From assembly GCA_903899985.1 (NCBI GenBank), contig CAIULL010000025.1, positions 1 to 45,436 of the forward strand: a DNA stretch of 45,436 nt, read 5' to 3'. Positions within the stretch are counted from its first letter, which is position 1. Each line of letters starts with the position of its first letter. Positions 17,247-28,500 of the stretch are shown piece after piece. The notes below the pieces were generated by a model, which had not been told where the DNA came from, ran no database searches, and saw only the letters and a list, made by a program, of their open reading frames with translations. The DNA is from an uncultured Schlesneria sp. (GTDB lineage: Bacteria > Planctomycetota > Planctomycetia > Planctomycetales > Planctomycetaceae). The position numbers were made by a program, and so were the translations under genes.

Positions 17247-18392
17247 ATGCTTACCATTTCACTCCAATTTCGCGTGATTTTCATTGTTCCACTCCTTGTG
17301 GCAGTGCTGGCGGTGCCGGTGTCGGCGCAGAATGAATGGGAAGTCAGCCCGGAAAGCGAACTTGCGCTGGAGCGGGGGCTGGCCTGGCTGGCTAAGTCTC
17401 AGGGAGCACAGGGAAACTGGGAATCCAACGATCTGGGGCTGGTCGGATTGGGGGCTCTCGCGTTTCTCTCGGCAGGTCACATGCCGGGTCGGGGCAGGTA
17501 TGGAGACAATGTTGACAGGGCGTTGAAATATGTCGTCAAGAATGCCAAGCCATCCGGCCTGTTAAACATAGCTGATGCTCAGCGAGACCTTTACAATCAC
17601 GGACTTGCTGCATTCGTTCTGGGTCAGGCCTATGGGATGACTGACGATCCTCAGATTGGCAAAGCACTCGAAAGGTCGCTCAAGCTGATCGCCAATACGC
17701 AATGCGATGACGGGGGTTGGGACTATCGAGCAAAACGTCAGCCGCATGGGCATGACCTTAGTCTGTCAGTCATGCAGGCCAAAGCGTTACGAAGTGCTGT
17801 CGATAGCGGTTTCGAAGTCCGTAATGATGTCATCAAGCTCGCGATCCAGAGTGTCCGAGATCATTACAAGGCAGAAAACGGCGCACGAGGATTGGAAGAT
17901 CGTGCGAAAGACGGGCCAGGACAATTCACTTACGACGGCAATCGTGCCACAGTCGCGATGTCGGCGTGTGGCGTGGTCTGCCTGCAGGAATTCGGTCAGT
18001 ATGACGACTGGCGGATCTCTAAGAATCTCGACTATATCTCGAAAGAGTTGTCGAGAATTTCACCGGTGAAAGGGAACGGCGAAGTCCCCTTCGATGCGTA
18101 TACCCTTTATTACGTCGGTCAGGCGTTATATCAATCCGGTGGCAGCAGTTGGCGGACCAGTTATCCCGTCTTGCGAGACCACTTGATCGCCTCGCAAGTT
18201 CGCAAGCCCGAGAATCCGGCTGAAGACGGTTCGTGGCGCGACACGCGATGGGTTCATGGAAAGCAGGGGCAACTGTATGGGACAGCGGTCGGGTGTTTCA
18301 TCCTGGCGATTCCAAACCGGTACTTGCCGATACTTCAAGAGGGAAAGATTGAAGGATTGCGTGAAAAGTTAGGGGGAGAAAAGCCAAAGTAA
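17247..18392 (+). CDS. Secreted prenyltransferase/squalene-oxidase-repeat protein
   Basis: A 381-residue exported protein with the alpha/alpha-barrel repeats of the terpenoid cyclase / prenyltransferase superfamily. Residues 1-27 are a signal peptide (hydrophobic core 9-24, cleavage near VSAQ). Repeats start with LERGLAWLAKSQGAQGNWES (about 41-60) and NDLGLVGLGALAFL; a QW-like motif CDDGGWDYRA is at about 153-162, and SLSVMQAKALRSA and TVAMSACGVVCLQEFG mark further inner helices. The DxDD catalytic motif of cyclases is not seen, so an enzymatic role is doubtful; in planctomycetes such proteins are usually found beside VWA/MoxR genes, as here. It lies 109 nt ahead of the BatA-like gene on the same strand and likely belongs to that unit. 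Confidence 0.85.
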   Translation: MLTISLQFRVIFIVPLLVAVLAVPVSAQNEWEVSPESELALERGLAWLAKSQGAQGNWESNDLGLVGLGALAFLSAGHMPGRGRYGDNVDRALKYVVKNAKPSGLLNIADAQRDLYNHGLAAFVLGQAYGMTDDPQIGKALERSLKLIANTQCDDGGWDYRAKRQPHGHDLSLSVMQAKALRSAVDSGFEVRNDVIKLAIQSVRDHYKAENGARGLEDRAKDGPGQFTYDGNRATVAMSACGVVCLQEFGQYDDWRISKNLDYISKELSRISPVKGNGEVPFDAYTLYYVGQALYQSGGSSWRTSYPVLRDHLIASQVRKPENPAEDGSWRDTRWVHGKQGQLYGTAVGCFILAIPNRYLPILQEGKIEGLREKLGGEKPK

Positions 18393-18501
18393 AACAGCCT
18401 TACCAGAAGATTGTTTACCGCTGATTGACAGAATTCATAATGCAGGCGCTGATGCCAGCGGGCTCGTGATGATCACGGTTGTTAATCCCTGAAGAGTTTT
18501 C

Positions 18502-21201
18502 ATGCTTAGTTTTGACGCGAGTTCATTTGCGATCGCCGGAGCCATCGCGGCGGCCGGACCAATCCTGATACATCTTTTGAATCGACGGCGATTCAAAACG
18601 GTGAATTGGGCGGCGATGGACTTTCTTCGAGAAGCGATCGAGCGCAACCGCAAGATTCTGCATTTGCGAGACATCCTGCTGCTCGCGTTGCGAATACTGG
18701 CGGTCTTACTATTTGGTCTGGTGTTGTCCCGTCCATTTTTCAAAGGGGCGGCATCGACAGCGATGTGGCAGGCGTTGTTGCTTGGGCTGTGCCTGATGGT
18801 TTCGTTTGGATTTGCAATCGGTTGGGTGACCGGTCGAAGCGGGCGCAGCAAAGCGTTACTCGCAACCGGAATGCTGGCAGGACTGCTCGCATCGGGTTTC
18901 CAATTGTATGGATTCGCTCGACAGTCCGCAGATATGAATGAATCAATGGCGAGCGCGCGGGCCCCTGTGCATGCCGTCATCGTGATTGACAACAGTCGCA
19001 GCATGGGCGTGGAATCACTCGGCGGAACGCTGCTTGAACGTGCAAAGGGGAAAGGGACCGAGTTCATCGAATCACTGCCACCCGAAAGCCGGATCACTCT
19101 GATTCCTCTCGCGGGTTCTGAAGACCCGTTTACGTTAGATGCCTATCGTAATAAGGACGACGCAAGGCGAGCCCTAGATCGTGTGAAGCTTGTCGACGCC
19201 GAGGGGGGTGTCCGGGCAGGACTCGAGCTTGCTGAACAAGCATGCCGCCAGACAGTTGATCCACCGTCGAAACGGGTCGTTCTGCTCACCGATCTTCAGG
19301 CCACCGCATGGCAATCAACCGTTTCTGATGATTTGTTGCAACGTCTCACAGGCCTGCAGATTGTCGACGTGGCGACAATTCCGGCAAGAAATGTCTGGGT
19401 TTCTGGACTGCATATTGAAGATGGACTGACAAGTTCCGAAGTCCCTTGTCGACTGCTGGCTCGTTTACATGCCAGTGGAATTGGGACGGGCTCAGATCTG
19501 TCGACAGAAGGTGAGCCGTTTGCCGTACAGGTTACGCTTCTTGTCGACGGAGCCGAAGCGGCCAGTCAGGTGATTGATTTGACCCCTGGACAGGAACGTG
19601 AAATCGAGTTCACGCACCAGTTTGATCTGCTGGCAGACCCGCTGAAACCAGGTTCTGCCGTTGTGACAATTGCGGTTCAGTCGGAACAGGCTTCCTCAGA
19701 TCAACTTCCCGCCGACAATCGACAGCAAGTCGTCGTGCCTGTTGTGGCATCGCTACCTGTTGTTTTTATCGATCAGCTTGGAGACCAGGAAAATCTCGAA
19801 CAGAACAAAATTGGCGAGACCTATTCTTTGCGTCATTTGATGGCACCCCGATCAAGTTCTGATAAATCGCAACGGCGATTAATTCATGTTCAGCACATAC
19901 GACCCGATCAGGTGACGCAGGAATTATTAGAAACCGCACGGCTTGTCGTAATTGCGGGCGTAGAAAAGCCAGATGAGGCGACGGTTCGACTGCTGCGTGA
20001 TTTTGTTCAGCAGGGGGGGCCGCTGGTGATTCTCGCCGGTGGAGATTTTGATCCCACCTTATGGACCGACCGGGCATGGCTGTCAGGGCAAGGAATACTT
20101 CCAGCCCCGCTCGATCCGAAACCGGTCGGATTCACTCCCAATGATTCGCCGGGACAATTACACCCGTTCTACGCACTCTTCGGATCGATGCAGCACGACT
20201 TTTTTCTCATCGAAGGTGAAGACCCCAGAGTGCTCTCGTCGCTGTTTGAAGCGACGCCGTTTTTTAAAGCCGTTCGAGCCGATCTCAGCCCGAGAGTCCT
20301 TGAGAACCTGGCGATGTCAGATGCCAGGCGATTTTCGGATGAAAAGATTTTCCTCGACAACTATCTGGCTCGTACGACAACCCGTCAGGATCGCGCAGGC
20401 GCTTCTGGCATACCTGACGAGGATGACCTCAATTTTCGCCGGCTGGAACCGATCTGGTGGAACTGGCGGTCGCCACTCCCTCTCGTTGATCGATCTTTAG
20501 CTCCTGCGGAATTAGCCAAACGGAGTCAGCCACGAGTTCTGGCTGCATTCGACGGCGATCACGGTCCCTTTGTTGTTGAACGACGTATCGGTGCCGGTCG
20601 AATTGTTCTCTTTACGAGCGGAGTCACTTCCGACTGGAACCTGCTTCGGGGCTCGGCAGCGATGTACATGTTTCATCGCGCGTTTTGTCAGTTGATGGAA
20701 GGAACGCTTCCATCAAGAAACTACGTTGCAGGTCAAAAGATGACTTTACCTGTCGAACTCCGCAGCGACGTCCGGTATTGGTTGACCCGACCAACAGGAG
20801 TCAAAGAGCCTTTGAATGTCGATGTGATTGGCGCAAACCTTTCTGGTGTTACTGTTCGTCGTCCCGTTCTGGCTGGTACGTATGCGGTGACGTCAGAAAA
20901 AATGGACACTGCGTCGCCCGGTTCGGCATCGAATCGACTGGATGAAATTTCACTGGCTGTGAACGGTTCGGAAAATGAATCGGATCTGGCGTCGATCTCG
21001 ATCGCCGAACTTCAACAAAAGCTTGGCCACGACGATGTTCACGTTCTTGCTGCCAACGAGCCCATTCGGCTGGAGGGGGGTGCCCGTCGCGGTCAGGATC
21101 TGTGGAAGCTTTGCGGCTGGTCCGCCCTGGGATGCCTGTTGTTCGAAATGATGGTTCTGGCCTGGCCCATGCTGGGGAAAAAGAGTCAGGTGACGCAATA
21201 A
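18502..21201 (+). CDS. BatA-like membrane protein with VWA domain
   Basis: An 899-residue inner-membrane protein. The N-terminus is the BatA / aerotolerance-regulator module: a helix at about 5-25, the motif LIHLLNRRRFKTVNWAAMDFL split as LNRRRFKxVxWAAMxFL (25-42), and RDILLLALRILAVLLFGLVLSRPFF around 56-80, followed by two more membrane helices to about 137. A VWA domain starts near residue 156 and keeps the metal-binding DxSxS triad (DNSRS, Asp163, Ser165, Ser167). The rest is a long extracytoplasmic beta-rich region with a glutamine-amidotransferase-like segment (around 470-520) and a C-terminal anchor (LWKLCGWSALGCLLFEMMVLAWP). It overlaps the next gene by one base (TAATG). It probably works with the downstream MoxR ATPase and DUF58 protein in envelope assembly or stress. 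Confidence 0.9.
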   Translation: MLSFDASSFAIAGAIAAAGPILIHLLNRRRFKTVNWAAMDFLREAIERNRKILHLRDILLLALRILAVLLFGLVLSRPFFKGAASTAMWQALLLGLCLMVSFGFAIGWVTGRSGRSKALLATGMLAGLLASGFQLYGFARQSADMNESMASARAPVHAVIVIDNSRSMGVESLGGTLLERAKGKGTEFIESLPPESRITLIPLAGSEDPFTLDAYRNKDDARRALDRVKLVDAEGGVRAGLELAEQACRQTVDPPSKRVVLLTDLQATAWQSTVSDDLLQRLTGLQIVDVATIPARNVWVSGLHIEDGLTSSEVPCRLLARLHASGIGTGSDLSTEGEPFAVQVTLLVDGAEAASQVIDLTPGQEREIEFTHQFDLLADPLKPGSAVVTIAVQSEQASSDQLPADNRQQVVVPVVASLPVVFIDQLGDQENLEQNKIGETYSLRHLMAPRSSSDKSQRRLIHVQHIRPDQVTQELLETARLVVIAGVEKPDEATVRLLRDFVQQGGPLVILAGGDFDPTLWTDRAWLSGQGILPAPLDPKPVGFTPNDSPGQLHPFYALFGSMQHDFFLIEGEDPRVLSSLFEATPFFKAVRADLSPRVLENLAMSDARRFSDEKIFLDNYLARTTTRQDRAGASGIPDEDDLNFRRLEPIWWNWRSPLPLVDRSLAPAELAKRSQPRVLAAFDGDHGPFVVERRIGAGRIVLFTSGVTSDWNLLRGSAAMYMFHRAFCQLMEGTLPSRNYVAGQKMTLPVELRSDVRYWLTRPTGVKEPLNVDVIGANLSGVTVRRPVLAGTYAVTSEKMDTASPGSASNRLDEISLAVNGSENESDLASISIAELQQKLGHDDVHVLAANEPIRLEGGARRGQDLWKLCGWSALGCLLFEMMVLAWPMLGKKSQVTQ

Positions 21202-23687
21202 TGAATTGGACGTGGACGATCGGACGACTGCTGGGCCATGACGATGTGTCGACAATTGAATCGGCACGAGTCTCCTTTGGGTCGGCGTGGGCACATACCT
21301 CGCCTGCCCTGGTGCTGTTTGGCTGCCTCGGTCTGATCGCCTTGACCGTCTGGTTCTACTTACGATGGCAGGCTTCAGGGCATCGTCCCATACGGCTCTT
21401 TCTGGCCGCGTTGCGAGCGATTTCACTGTCACTTTTGTTTTTGATATTGGCTGATCCGACACTGGAACTGTCGCTGGTCAGTCTGCCGAAACCAGTGCTT
21501 TGGCTGCTGCTGGATGGAAGCGACAGTATGTCGATCCCGGACGAATTCCCAGAGTCCGATCGGAACACTTTGGCAAAAACTGTTGATCTGAATGGTTATC
21601 GAGCATCGCAAACAGCGGCGAATCGCACGCAGGACAAAAGTCCCGGATCAAGGACGACTGAATCAGCCGAACGGCCAACCCGTGCCGATTATGCAAGATC
21701 TCTTTTGCTGAAGACGGACCGAAACCTGCTCGAGCGTCTATCAACGAACTTTCGACTTCGGTTTTTCAGTTTTGGTGAATCGGAGGGAGTTCGGCTTTTG
21801 AACAACAGTGATTCGACAGACCATCGTCAGCCGGTTGAAGACTGGCACGCGACAGGAAACGTGACCGCGTTAGGTTATGCGTTCGAAGATCTGGCTCGCC
21901 AGCACGCGACGGACAACCTGGCAGCAGTGCTCGTGATCAGCGACTTTGATCAGAACTCGGGCACGCCACCACTTTCCGCCGCGAAGAAGCTTGGAGTTCC
22001 TGTTTTCACCGTGGGGGTTGGATCACTCACAGCTGTCGACCTCAGTGTCGATTTACTCGCCCCACCCACGATGAAGAAGGCTGAATCTTCCACCTTAAGC
22101 GTGACAGTTCGGCAACGTGAACTTGAAAACGCCTCTGTCAATGTCCGGCTTTACTCGAATGCTCCCGGAAACGGCGAGATCAACGCCTCGACCAGAGAAT
22201 TGATTGGCGAAAAGACGGTCACGATCGTCGGAGGGAGTTCGCAGGTCGAGTTTCCGTATACTCCCGACGGAACCGGCCGGTTTGTCTTTACGGCCGAGAT
22301 TGATCCCGTTGCGGGCGAAGTCGTGACGCAAAACAATCGAGCGGAACGGGAAGTCAATATTATTGACGATTTTCTGCGACTGATGTTTGTTGAATACGAA
22401 CCGACGTGGGAATGGCGGTTCGTGAAAGAAGTCTTTTATCGTGACAAACTTGTCGGTGCGCGCGGCTTTCGGACGTTTCTGCGTTCGGCAGATCCTGTTG
22501 TCCGCGAGACCAACGAGCTGTTTTTACCAACGCTCACGCTTCCGCGAAGTCAGTTTTTTGAGAACGACGTCATCTTCCTCGGTGATATGCCCGCATCCGC
22601 ATTGAGCACTCGTTTTTGTGAAATGACGAAAGAATTTGTGAGCCAGTTTGGTGGGGGGCTGGTCGTGATCGCTGGACCTCGATTTGGCCCAGGTCAACTG
22701 GCCGAGACTCCTTTAGCGGACATGTTGCCGGTCGTGGTCGACCCAGACTCCAAGCGACGTGACAGCAAGGAATTTCGGCTGACGCTGACACCCGTCGCCA
22801 GTCAGTTCGATTTTATGCGACTTGGGCTGACTGACGCTGAAAACCTGAAAGGCTGGAACAACCTGAGCAAACTTCCCTGGTATCAGCCTGTTCGTCGAGT
22901 TGAATCACGGGGAACTCAGGTTTTAGCCGAACATCCCACCGATACGTGTGCCGATGGTAAAACTCCACAGCCGTTAATTGCCATCCGGCAATACGGTCGC
23001 GGTGAAGTCGTGTACGTCGCTTTCGACGAAATGTGGCGGTTACGAAAACTTCACGGCGAAAGCTTTTATCGTCAGTTCTGGGGCCAGCTGATTCACCGCC
23101 TGGGATTAAGCCATGCACTTGGCAGTCATAAACGCTTCGTCGTCAGAACAGACAAAACTCAATTTCGCTCGGACGATCAGGTGCAGGTGACGGTTGAAGC
23201 GTATGACAAAGAGTTCCATCCATTGGATGAAAAAGAAATTCCTGACCGTCGACTGACTGCTGAACTGATTCGTCCTGATCGTGACTCTGAGGGAAACCGC
23301 GCGCAGATTTTTGGTATTCCCCAGCTTAAACAGGGGATTTTCGAAACGAGAGTTCCTGTCTTCAGCGGGGGGGAATATCTGCTGCGAGTCACTGATCCGA
23401 TTGCCAACGAGGTCGTTGAGATGAATTTCAATGTCGCGAATGTTTCAATCGAGCGACGCAATCCAATTCGCAATGTCATGTTGCAAAAAAACATTGCTGC
23501 GGAAACGGGTGGCAAATCGTACGACCTGCTGGATGTCGATCAGTTTCCGGATGATTTTCAGCCCGTCCGTCAGAAAGAGACGAGCCTGGAAATCATTCCA
23601 TTGTGGAGTACCTGGCTGACATTCGGGTTGATGATTTCGCTTTTGATCGTGGAATGGTTCGTCAGAAAACGGGTGAATTTGGCTTAA
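21201..23687 (+). CDS. Second membrane-anchored VWA protein
   Basis: An 828-residue protein. Two membrane helices (about 36-53 and 66-84) are followed directly by a VWA domain with DGSDSM (Asp105, Ser107, Ser109), an intact metal-site motif. The domain then carries a Ser/Arg-rich insertion and resumes at AAVLVISDFDQNSGT. Beta-sandwich segments follow (PTMKKAESSTLSVTV, SQVEFPYTPDGTGRF), then a glutamine-amidotransferase-like region with FEYEPTWEWRF-type and GGGLVVIAGPRFGPGQLA motifs near 470-500, and a C-terminal helix (STWLTFGLMISLLIVEWFVRK). The start codon A is the last base of the previous stop (TAATG at 21199-21203), and the stop overlaps the next start in the same way, so the three genes are translationally coupled. 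An earlier in-frame start at 21102 lies inside the previous gene and is not needed. Confidence 0.9.
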   Translation: MNWTWTIGRLLGHDDVSTIESARVSFGSAWAHTSPALVLFGCLGLIALTVWFYLRWQASGHRPIRLFLAALRAISLSLLFLILADPTLELSLVSLPKPVLWLLLDGSDSMSIPDEFPESDRNTLAKTVDLNGYRASQTAANRTQDKSPGSRTTESAERPTRADYARSLLLKTDRNLLERLSTNFRLRFFSFGESEGVRLLNNSDSTDHRQPVEDWHATGNVTALGYAFEDLARQHATDNLAAVLVISDFDQNSGTPPLSAAKKLGVPVFTVGVGSLTAVDLSVDLLAPPTMKKAESSTLSVTVRQRELENASVNVRLYSNAPGNGEINASTRELIGEKTVTIVGGSSQVEFPYTPDGTGRFVFTAEIDPVAGEVVTQNNRAEREVNIIDDFLRLMFVEYEPTWEWRFVKEVFYRDKLVGARGFRTFLRSADPVVRETNELFLPTLTLPRSQFFENDVIFLGDMPASALSTRFCEMTKEFVSQFGGGLVVIAGPRFGPGQLAETPLADMLPVVVDPDSKRRDSKEFRLTLTPVASQFDFMRLGLTDAENLKGWNNLSKLPWYQPVRRVESRGTQVLAEHPTDTCADGKTPQPLIAIRQYGRGEVVYVAFDEMWRLRKLHGESFYRQFWGQLIHRLGLSHALGSHKRFVVRTDKTQFRSDDQVQVTVEAYDKEFHPLDEKEIPDRRLTAELIRPDRDSEGNRAQIFGIPQLKQGIFETRVPVFSGGEYLLRVTDPIANEVVEMNFNVANVSIERRNPIRNVMLQKNIAAETGGKSYDLLDVDQFPDDFQPVRQKETSLEIIPLWSTWLTFGLMISLLIVEWFVRKRVNLA

Positions 23688-25381
23688 TGATGCAGACCAA
23701 GCTGAGGATACTTCGCTCTGAACTCGGCCGCCTTCAGCGGAAGCGGGCATTCGTGCGCTGGGGAAGTGCTCTGTGTGCGCTCACTGCGATTTTGTTATGG
23801 TTACTGGTCGCGGCATTCCTTGCAGACTGGTCCTTCGATCTGTCAATCAGTCGTCGCACGTTACTTTTGTTGGCCTGGATGTCAGGGGGGCTTTGGACTC
23901 TCAAAAAGTTTGTCTGGCCCGTCATACGGGTGAGAGAAACGACAGAAGATGTTGCACTGATCGTCGAACAGGAAAATCATATCGACAGCGACCTTGTCGC
24001 GGCGTTGCAGTTCGAGCGACCTGAAGCGAAGAAATGGGGCTCATCAAGACTTGCCGATGCCGTTGTCGATTATGTCGCGGAATTCAGTCCATCCCTGAAT
24101 GTTTTTGAAGGGTTTTCGTACCGGCCGCTACCTCAGCGAGCGATCGGACTCGTCGCGACATTTTTGCTGGTTGCTGGATCGGCGTTCGCGTTTCCCGGTC
24201 ATGTCCCGGCCTTCTGGAACCGTTTCTTGTTGGGTTCGGCACACTATCCGACGAAAACAAAGATTGAATCGATCGAAATCAACGGCAATGACATTCCCAT
24301 TTTTGATTCACTGACAAGATCTCAGGTTCGGATTCCTTATGGTCAGCCAATCAGGGTCGAAGTCAACTGCGGTGGCGACATTCCGACATCCGGGTATGCC
24401 AGTTTATCCAGTTTGCATAGTGATTCAGTTAACCGAATCGAATTCGGAAAGGTCTCGGTCAGTTCGAAAACGTTTGCGGGTGAGATGACACATCTCGCTG
24501 ATTCATTTCGCGTGCGATTTCATTTTGGCGATGCCGTATCCGATGCCGCCGAAGTGACGATTGTGCCGTTGCCTCTGGTTAATATGACTTGGGACATCAC
24601 GCCTCCCAATTATGCGAAGGGATCTTTGAAGCCAGGTGAGCATGAGGGAGGGGCGCGACAGTTCTCTGTGCTGGAAGGTTCGGCGGCGACGTTAAAACTG
24701 GTTTGTTCAAACAAGCCGTTGACCTCAGCCCGATTGACGACAGGAGAGACGACATACGACCTGGTGTCATCGACTGATGGCCAGCACCGAACGGCGACGT
24801 GGACATTACCGCCAGATTCTCCGTTTGGAACGATCACCGGGGCTCTCAAGTATACGATCCAGGTAACCGACCGCGATGGTCTGGCATTAGAGACCCCAAT
24901 TGCAGGAGAGATCCGGCTGAAAACTGACCGATCGCCCCGGATCGTTGCGTCAGCAGTCACCCGACAGGTTCTTCCGACCGCCCAGCCAAAACTCGATTAT
25001 GCTGCCGGGGACGACTACGGAATCGCGAAAATTATGGCCGTCATCAATATTTCTCGTGAGGATGGTCGGACGTCCCGACATGAGGTTGTGGCAAAGGTTA
25101 TCGACGAAAAGGACCAGCCGCAGACGGTTGTTCGAGGGCAAGTGACCGTCCCACTATCGAGCTATGAATTACTCAAAGGGGACGAAGTCAAAATCGTCCT
25201 GGAAGCGACGGACTGGCGGGGCAGCATTTCGGGCCAGAAGGGTTCAGGCGAACCGATTAGCCTTACTGTAACGGACTTGAACGGCATCCTGGTTCAGACG
25301 GGTGAAGAAGACAAGAAGTCGGCAAAACAACTGGACGAGATCTTGCGACGCGAAATGGGGATTGGCGCGGATAAAAAGTGA
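23687..25381 (+). CDS. DUF4175-like membrane protein
   Basis: A 564-residue protein resembling the N-terminal part of DUF4175-type proteins that occur in MoxR/VWA loci. It has two membrane helices (about 24-46 and 58-78), a cytosolic loop with RETTEDVALIVEQEN (81-96), a third helix (151-170), then a periplasmic beta-rich region with Ig-like strands (TWDITPPNYAKGSLKPGE around 305-320 is a characteristic phrase). It ends in a charged helix (EEDKKSAKQLDEILRREM). Longer family members continue into a coiled-coil region; here that part seems to be a separate gene, 137 nt downstream. The start is the TAATG overlap with the VWA gene (ATG at 23687; a second ATG follows at once). Function is unknown; context suggests an envelope complex with its neighbours. 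Confidence 0.82.
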   Translation: MMQTKLRILRSELGRLQRKRAFVRWGSALCALTAILLWLLVAAFLADWSFDLSISRRTLLLLAWMSGGLWTLKKFVWPVIRVRETTEDVALIVEQENHIDSDLVAALQFERPEAKKWGSSRLADAVVDYVAEFSPSLNVFEGFSYRPLPQRAIGLVATFLLVAGSAFAFPGHVPAFWNRFLLGSAHYPTKTKIESIEINGNDIPIFDSLTRSQVRIPYGQPIRVEVNCGGDIPTSGYASLSSLHSDSVNRIEFGKVSVSSKTFAGEMTHLADSFRVRFHFGDAVSDAAEVTIVPLPLVNMTWDITPPNYAKGSLKPGEHEGGARQFSVLEGSAATLKLVCSNKPLTSARLTTGETTYDLVSSTDGQHRTATWTLPPDSPFGTITGALKYTIQVTDRDGLALETPIAGEIRLKTDRSPRIVASAVTRQVLPTAQPKLDYAAGDDYGIAKIMAVINISREDGRTSRHEVVAKVIDEKDQPQTVVRGQVTVPLSSYELLKGDEVKIVLEATDWRGSISGQKGSGEPISLTVTDLNGILVQTGEEDKKSAKQLDEILRREMGIGADKK

Positions 25382-25518
25382 ACCAAGAATGGGACGCATG
25401 AGACTTAAGAGACAAGATAAGTTCAATACCTCCCGTTTTTAGAAACAAACGTTTTTTGCATGGCCCTTATTCAAAAACACAATCACGAATGTCAACAGCG
25501 GTTTGAAGGAGTTCGAAC

Positions 25519-28500
25519 GTGATATCGATCCAATTGCGGCAGGTAGTGATTTATGTGTTGGTCGTCTACCTAGGCGGAAGCGCAGTTCTGGTTGCTCAGG
25601 TACTTGAGCCTGAAGCATTGCAACGAAAGCAAGAAGACCAGCAGCGAGCTCGCACATTGACGCGAGACTTGCTGGGGGGCGTACTTGACGTGCAGTTACG
25701 CCAACTCGAAGAAAACGGACTGACCGATCAAGAGATTTATCGCGATATCAAGCTCATGCGATTGAATCTAAATCACCTGGTCGAAACAGAAATGTCGAAG
25801 GTGGTTGACCTGTTGGCCGAAGCTCAGCGGTTGCCGGCCGAAAGACGGGAAGCGACCTTTGTTGAGGCGCGGCAACAAATTCGAACAGTTGTTCGGCAAC
25901 TGTCGATCGAACGGCAAAACCTGTTGAAGCGATTGAAAATTGCCGAACTCGCGGAACAGGTCCGACGACTGATCCGGCAGCAGACGGTCGTGCAAACGGC
26001 CACCAAAGGTCTACCGACGGAAGTTCAGGCTCGTCAGGAAGCTCTGACACTCAAAACAATTGAAGACCAGCGTGACGTGAAAGAATTATTTCTGCATCTG
26101 GTCGACACAATGGTCGACATGAAGTCCTGGAGTGGTTTGCTGGCGGTGACGGCTGCAGATGGCTTGCGGATTCTAAAAACGGCCGAGGTCGGCAAGCATT
26201 TCGATGGAGCAGGGAGGCAGTTGCAGGGGGTGAAATACACCGCTGCTTATGAGGAACAGGAACTGGTGATCAAGGGACTTAGAGATCTGTTGAAAGTAAT
26301 CGAGCGGACTCAGGGGGCGCTCAACTCGGAACATATGGCGTCAATGGATCGAATCCGGGCATTGACTGACAGACAGAAACAACTTCGCGAAGAAACAAAA
26401 TTACTGACTGAAAATCAACCCCCTTCGGCTGAAATGGTCGAACGACAGTCCGCGCTTCAGAAGGAAATTGCCAAGCTCACCGAAGTCATTCGTGATAACA
26501 CCAAGGCCGATTCGCACATCCAGCAAGCAGAGGCTTCGGCACTGGAAGCAGCAACAAATCTGCTGGATGGCAAACTTGAACAGGCCACTGCCGATCAAGG
26601 GCGGGTCCTGGGCAATCTCGCTGCATTGGAACTCGCATTGAAGGATCAAGCAAAACAGCAGTCGCGCGACAAATCAGCAAATGAACTGGCCGGCGCCGTC
26701 AAAGCACTTCAGGTCGCCAGATCGATGTTGTCCGAGGCCCAGAAGAATCAAGTTTCTGCAGAGTCGAAGGCAGAGACGAACGCCCAGTCTGCAGCACCCG
26801 AGACGAAACAAATCGCTTTGATCACTCAACGAGCGAAGGACGAGCTGGAATTGCCTTCGGCTGTCGAAAACGCATTGGCGGATACGACGCACGCCGCAAA
26901 TGAAGCAACGAGGAATCTGGAAGCGGCCGCAGCCGAAAAAGCCAAAGGGGTCGAAGAAAAGGCTCTTAAAAAAGAAAGAGATGCTCTTGAGCGTGCCATG
27001 GCCACTGTTGATGCAGCGTTAGCGGATGTTCAGCGCCAGGAGTCTGCGGTGAAGATCGGAGAACTCGCCCGCGCGGCAGAGGTGCTCGAACGTGCAGCGG
27101 CGGAAGAACGAGCGATTGCCAAAGAGGCTGCTTCGCTCATTCGCGCCGATCAGGCTGCGGATGCAGAAACATCAGAAAAAGCAAAAGACCTGGCGATCCG
27201 GCAACTCGATGTCAAAGCGATTGCCGAGAAATCTGCTGAAGCACTCGCTCAAACATCACCCGCCGCATCGAAGGACGCGGCCGAAGGAGCGACGAAGTCC
27301 ACGGAATCGAGTGACAAACTGCAGGCGGTTGCAGACACGAAGCCTGTGGATATTCAGGAAGCTGTGACTCAGGCCGTTTCATCGGCGATGGAAGCGTCAC
27401 AAAAGCTGGCGGATGCAGCCAAAGAAATCCGAAAGGAAATCGTCACAACGGCAAAGGATCTTGCTTCGCGAACCACAGCCCAGGCTGAACAGTTGGCCGA
27501 CGCACGAGCCGCAGTTGAGAAGGCCATCGACGATCTTCCATCGCAAGCCAAAGTTGCACAACTTGAAGCGGCAAAGAATGAACTTGGTCATGCGATGCAG
27601 GAACAGGCCAAGGCTTCTGGAAAGCCCGAATTGGCCCTTGCCATGAAACTCGTCGAACAAATTGCCGATTCGCTGGATGCACAAGATGCGGCTTCGACAG
27701 CGGCAACAGCGGCTGAGTCTGGGCTTAGTTCCGAATTAAAGGCGACAACCAGGCAGGAAGAAGTCGCCGAAAAATCTTCGATAGCCGTCGCCACCGCTGC
27801 AAAACGGCTGCAGGCTCGGGAGGCAAAATCACAAGGAAAACAGGATATTCTGACAAGGGCATTGAACGAAGCTCAACAGGCTGCGGCGCAGGCTGCGAAA
27901 CAGACCTTGGACGGCGATCAGCCCGCTGCAAGAGAATCTCGTCAGACCGCAGAAACTGCGTTGAAACAAGCGTTAACTCTGGCCAAATCCGAAGCAGACG
28001 CTGTTATGAATACTTCACCGAGTGCTCCGCTCGATCATCAGTCGCAGTCGAAGGCAACCACGGCAACCAGGGAGGCCGAGATGTTGGCAACCAAGGTTTC
28101 GGCCGAAGCAGGAGCTGACATTCATCCCGCTTCCGTCGCAACAAATGCAGCGGAACAGGCATTGTCATCAAATCTCGAACACGCACCGGCTGATCAGGCA
28201 ACTGCGGTCAAAGAATTGCAGAAGGCAGGCAACAAACTGGATGCGGCGATTCAGAAGGCGGCAGCCGATCAGGGTCAGGCATTGATTCATCAGGCGCAAG
28301 AGAACAACATGCTGGCCGAACGACTTGCCGCAATTGAACCCGCTGCGGCAGATGCCATTCACGCTGCGGCGACGGCAGCGCAGATGGGATCGGAAGCATT
28401 GGAATCACCTCGTCAGATGGCAGACGCAGCAAACACCGCCGAGTTGGCACTTGAGCAAGCTGCTGCCGATCTTGGTGCGAAAGAACAAGAAATCAGGCGA

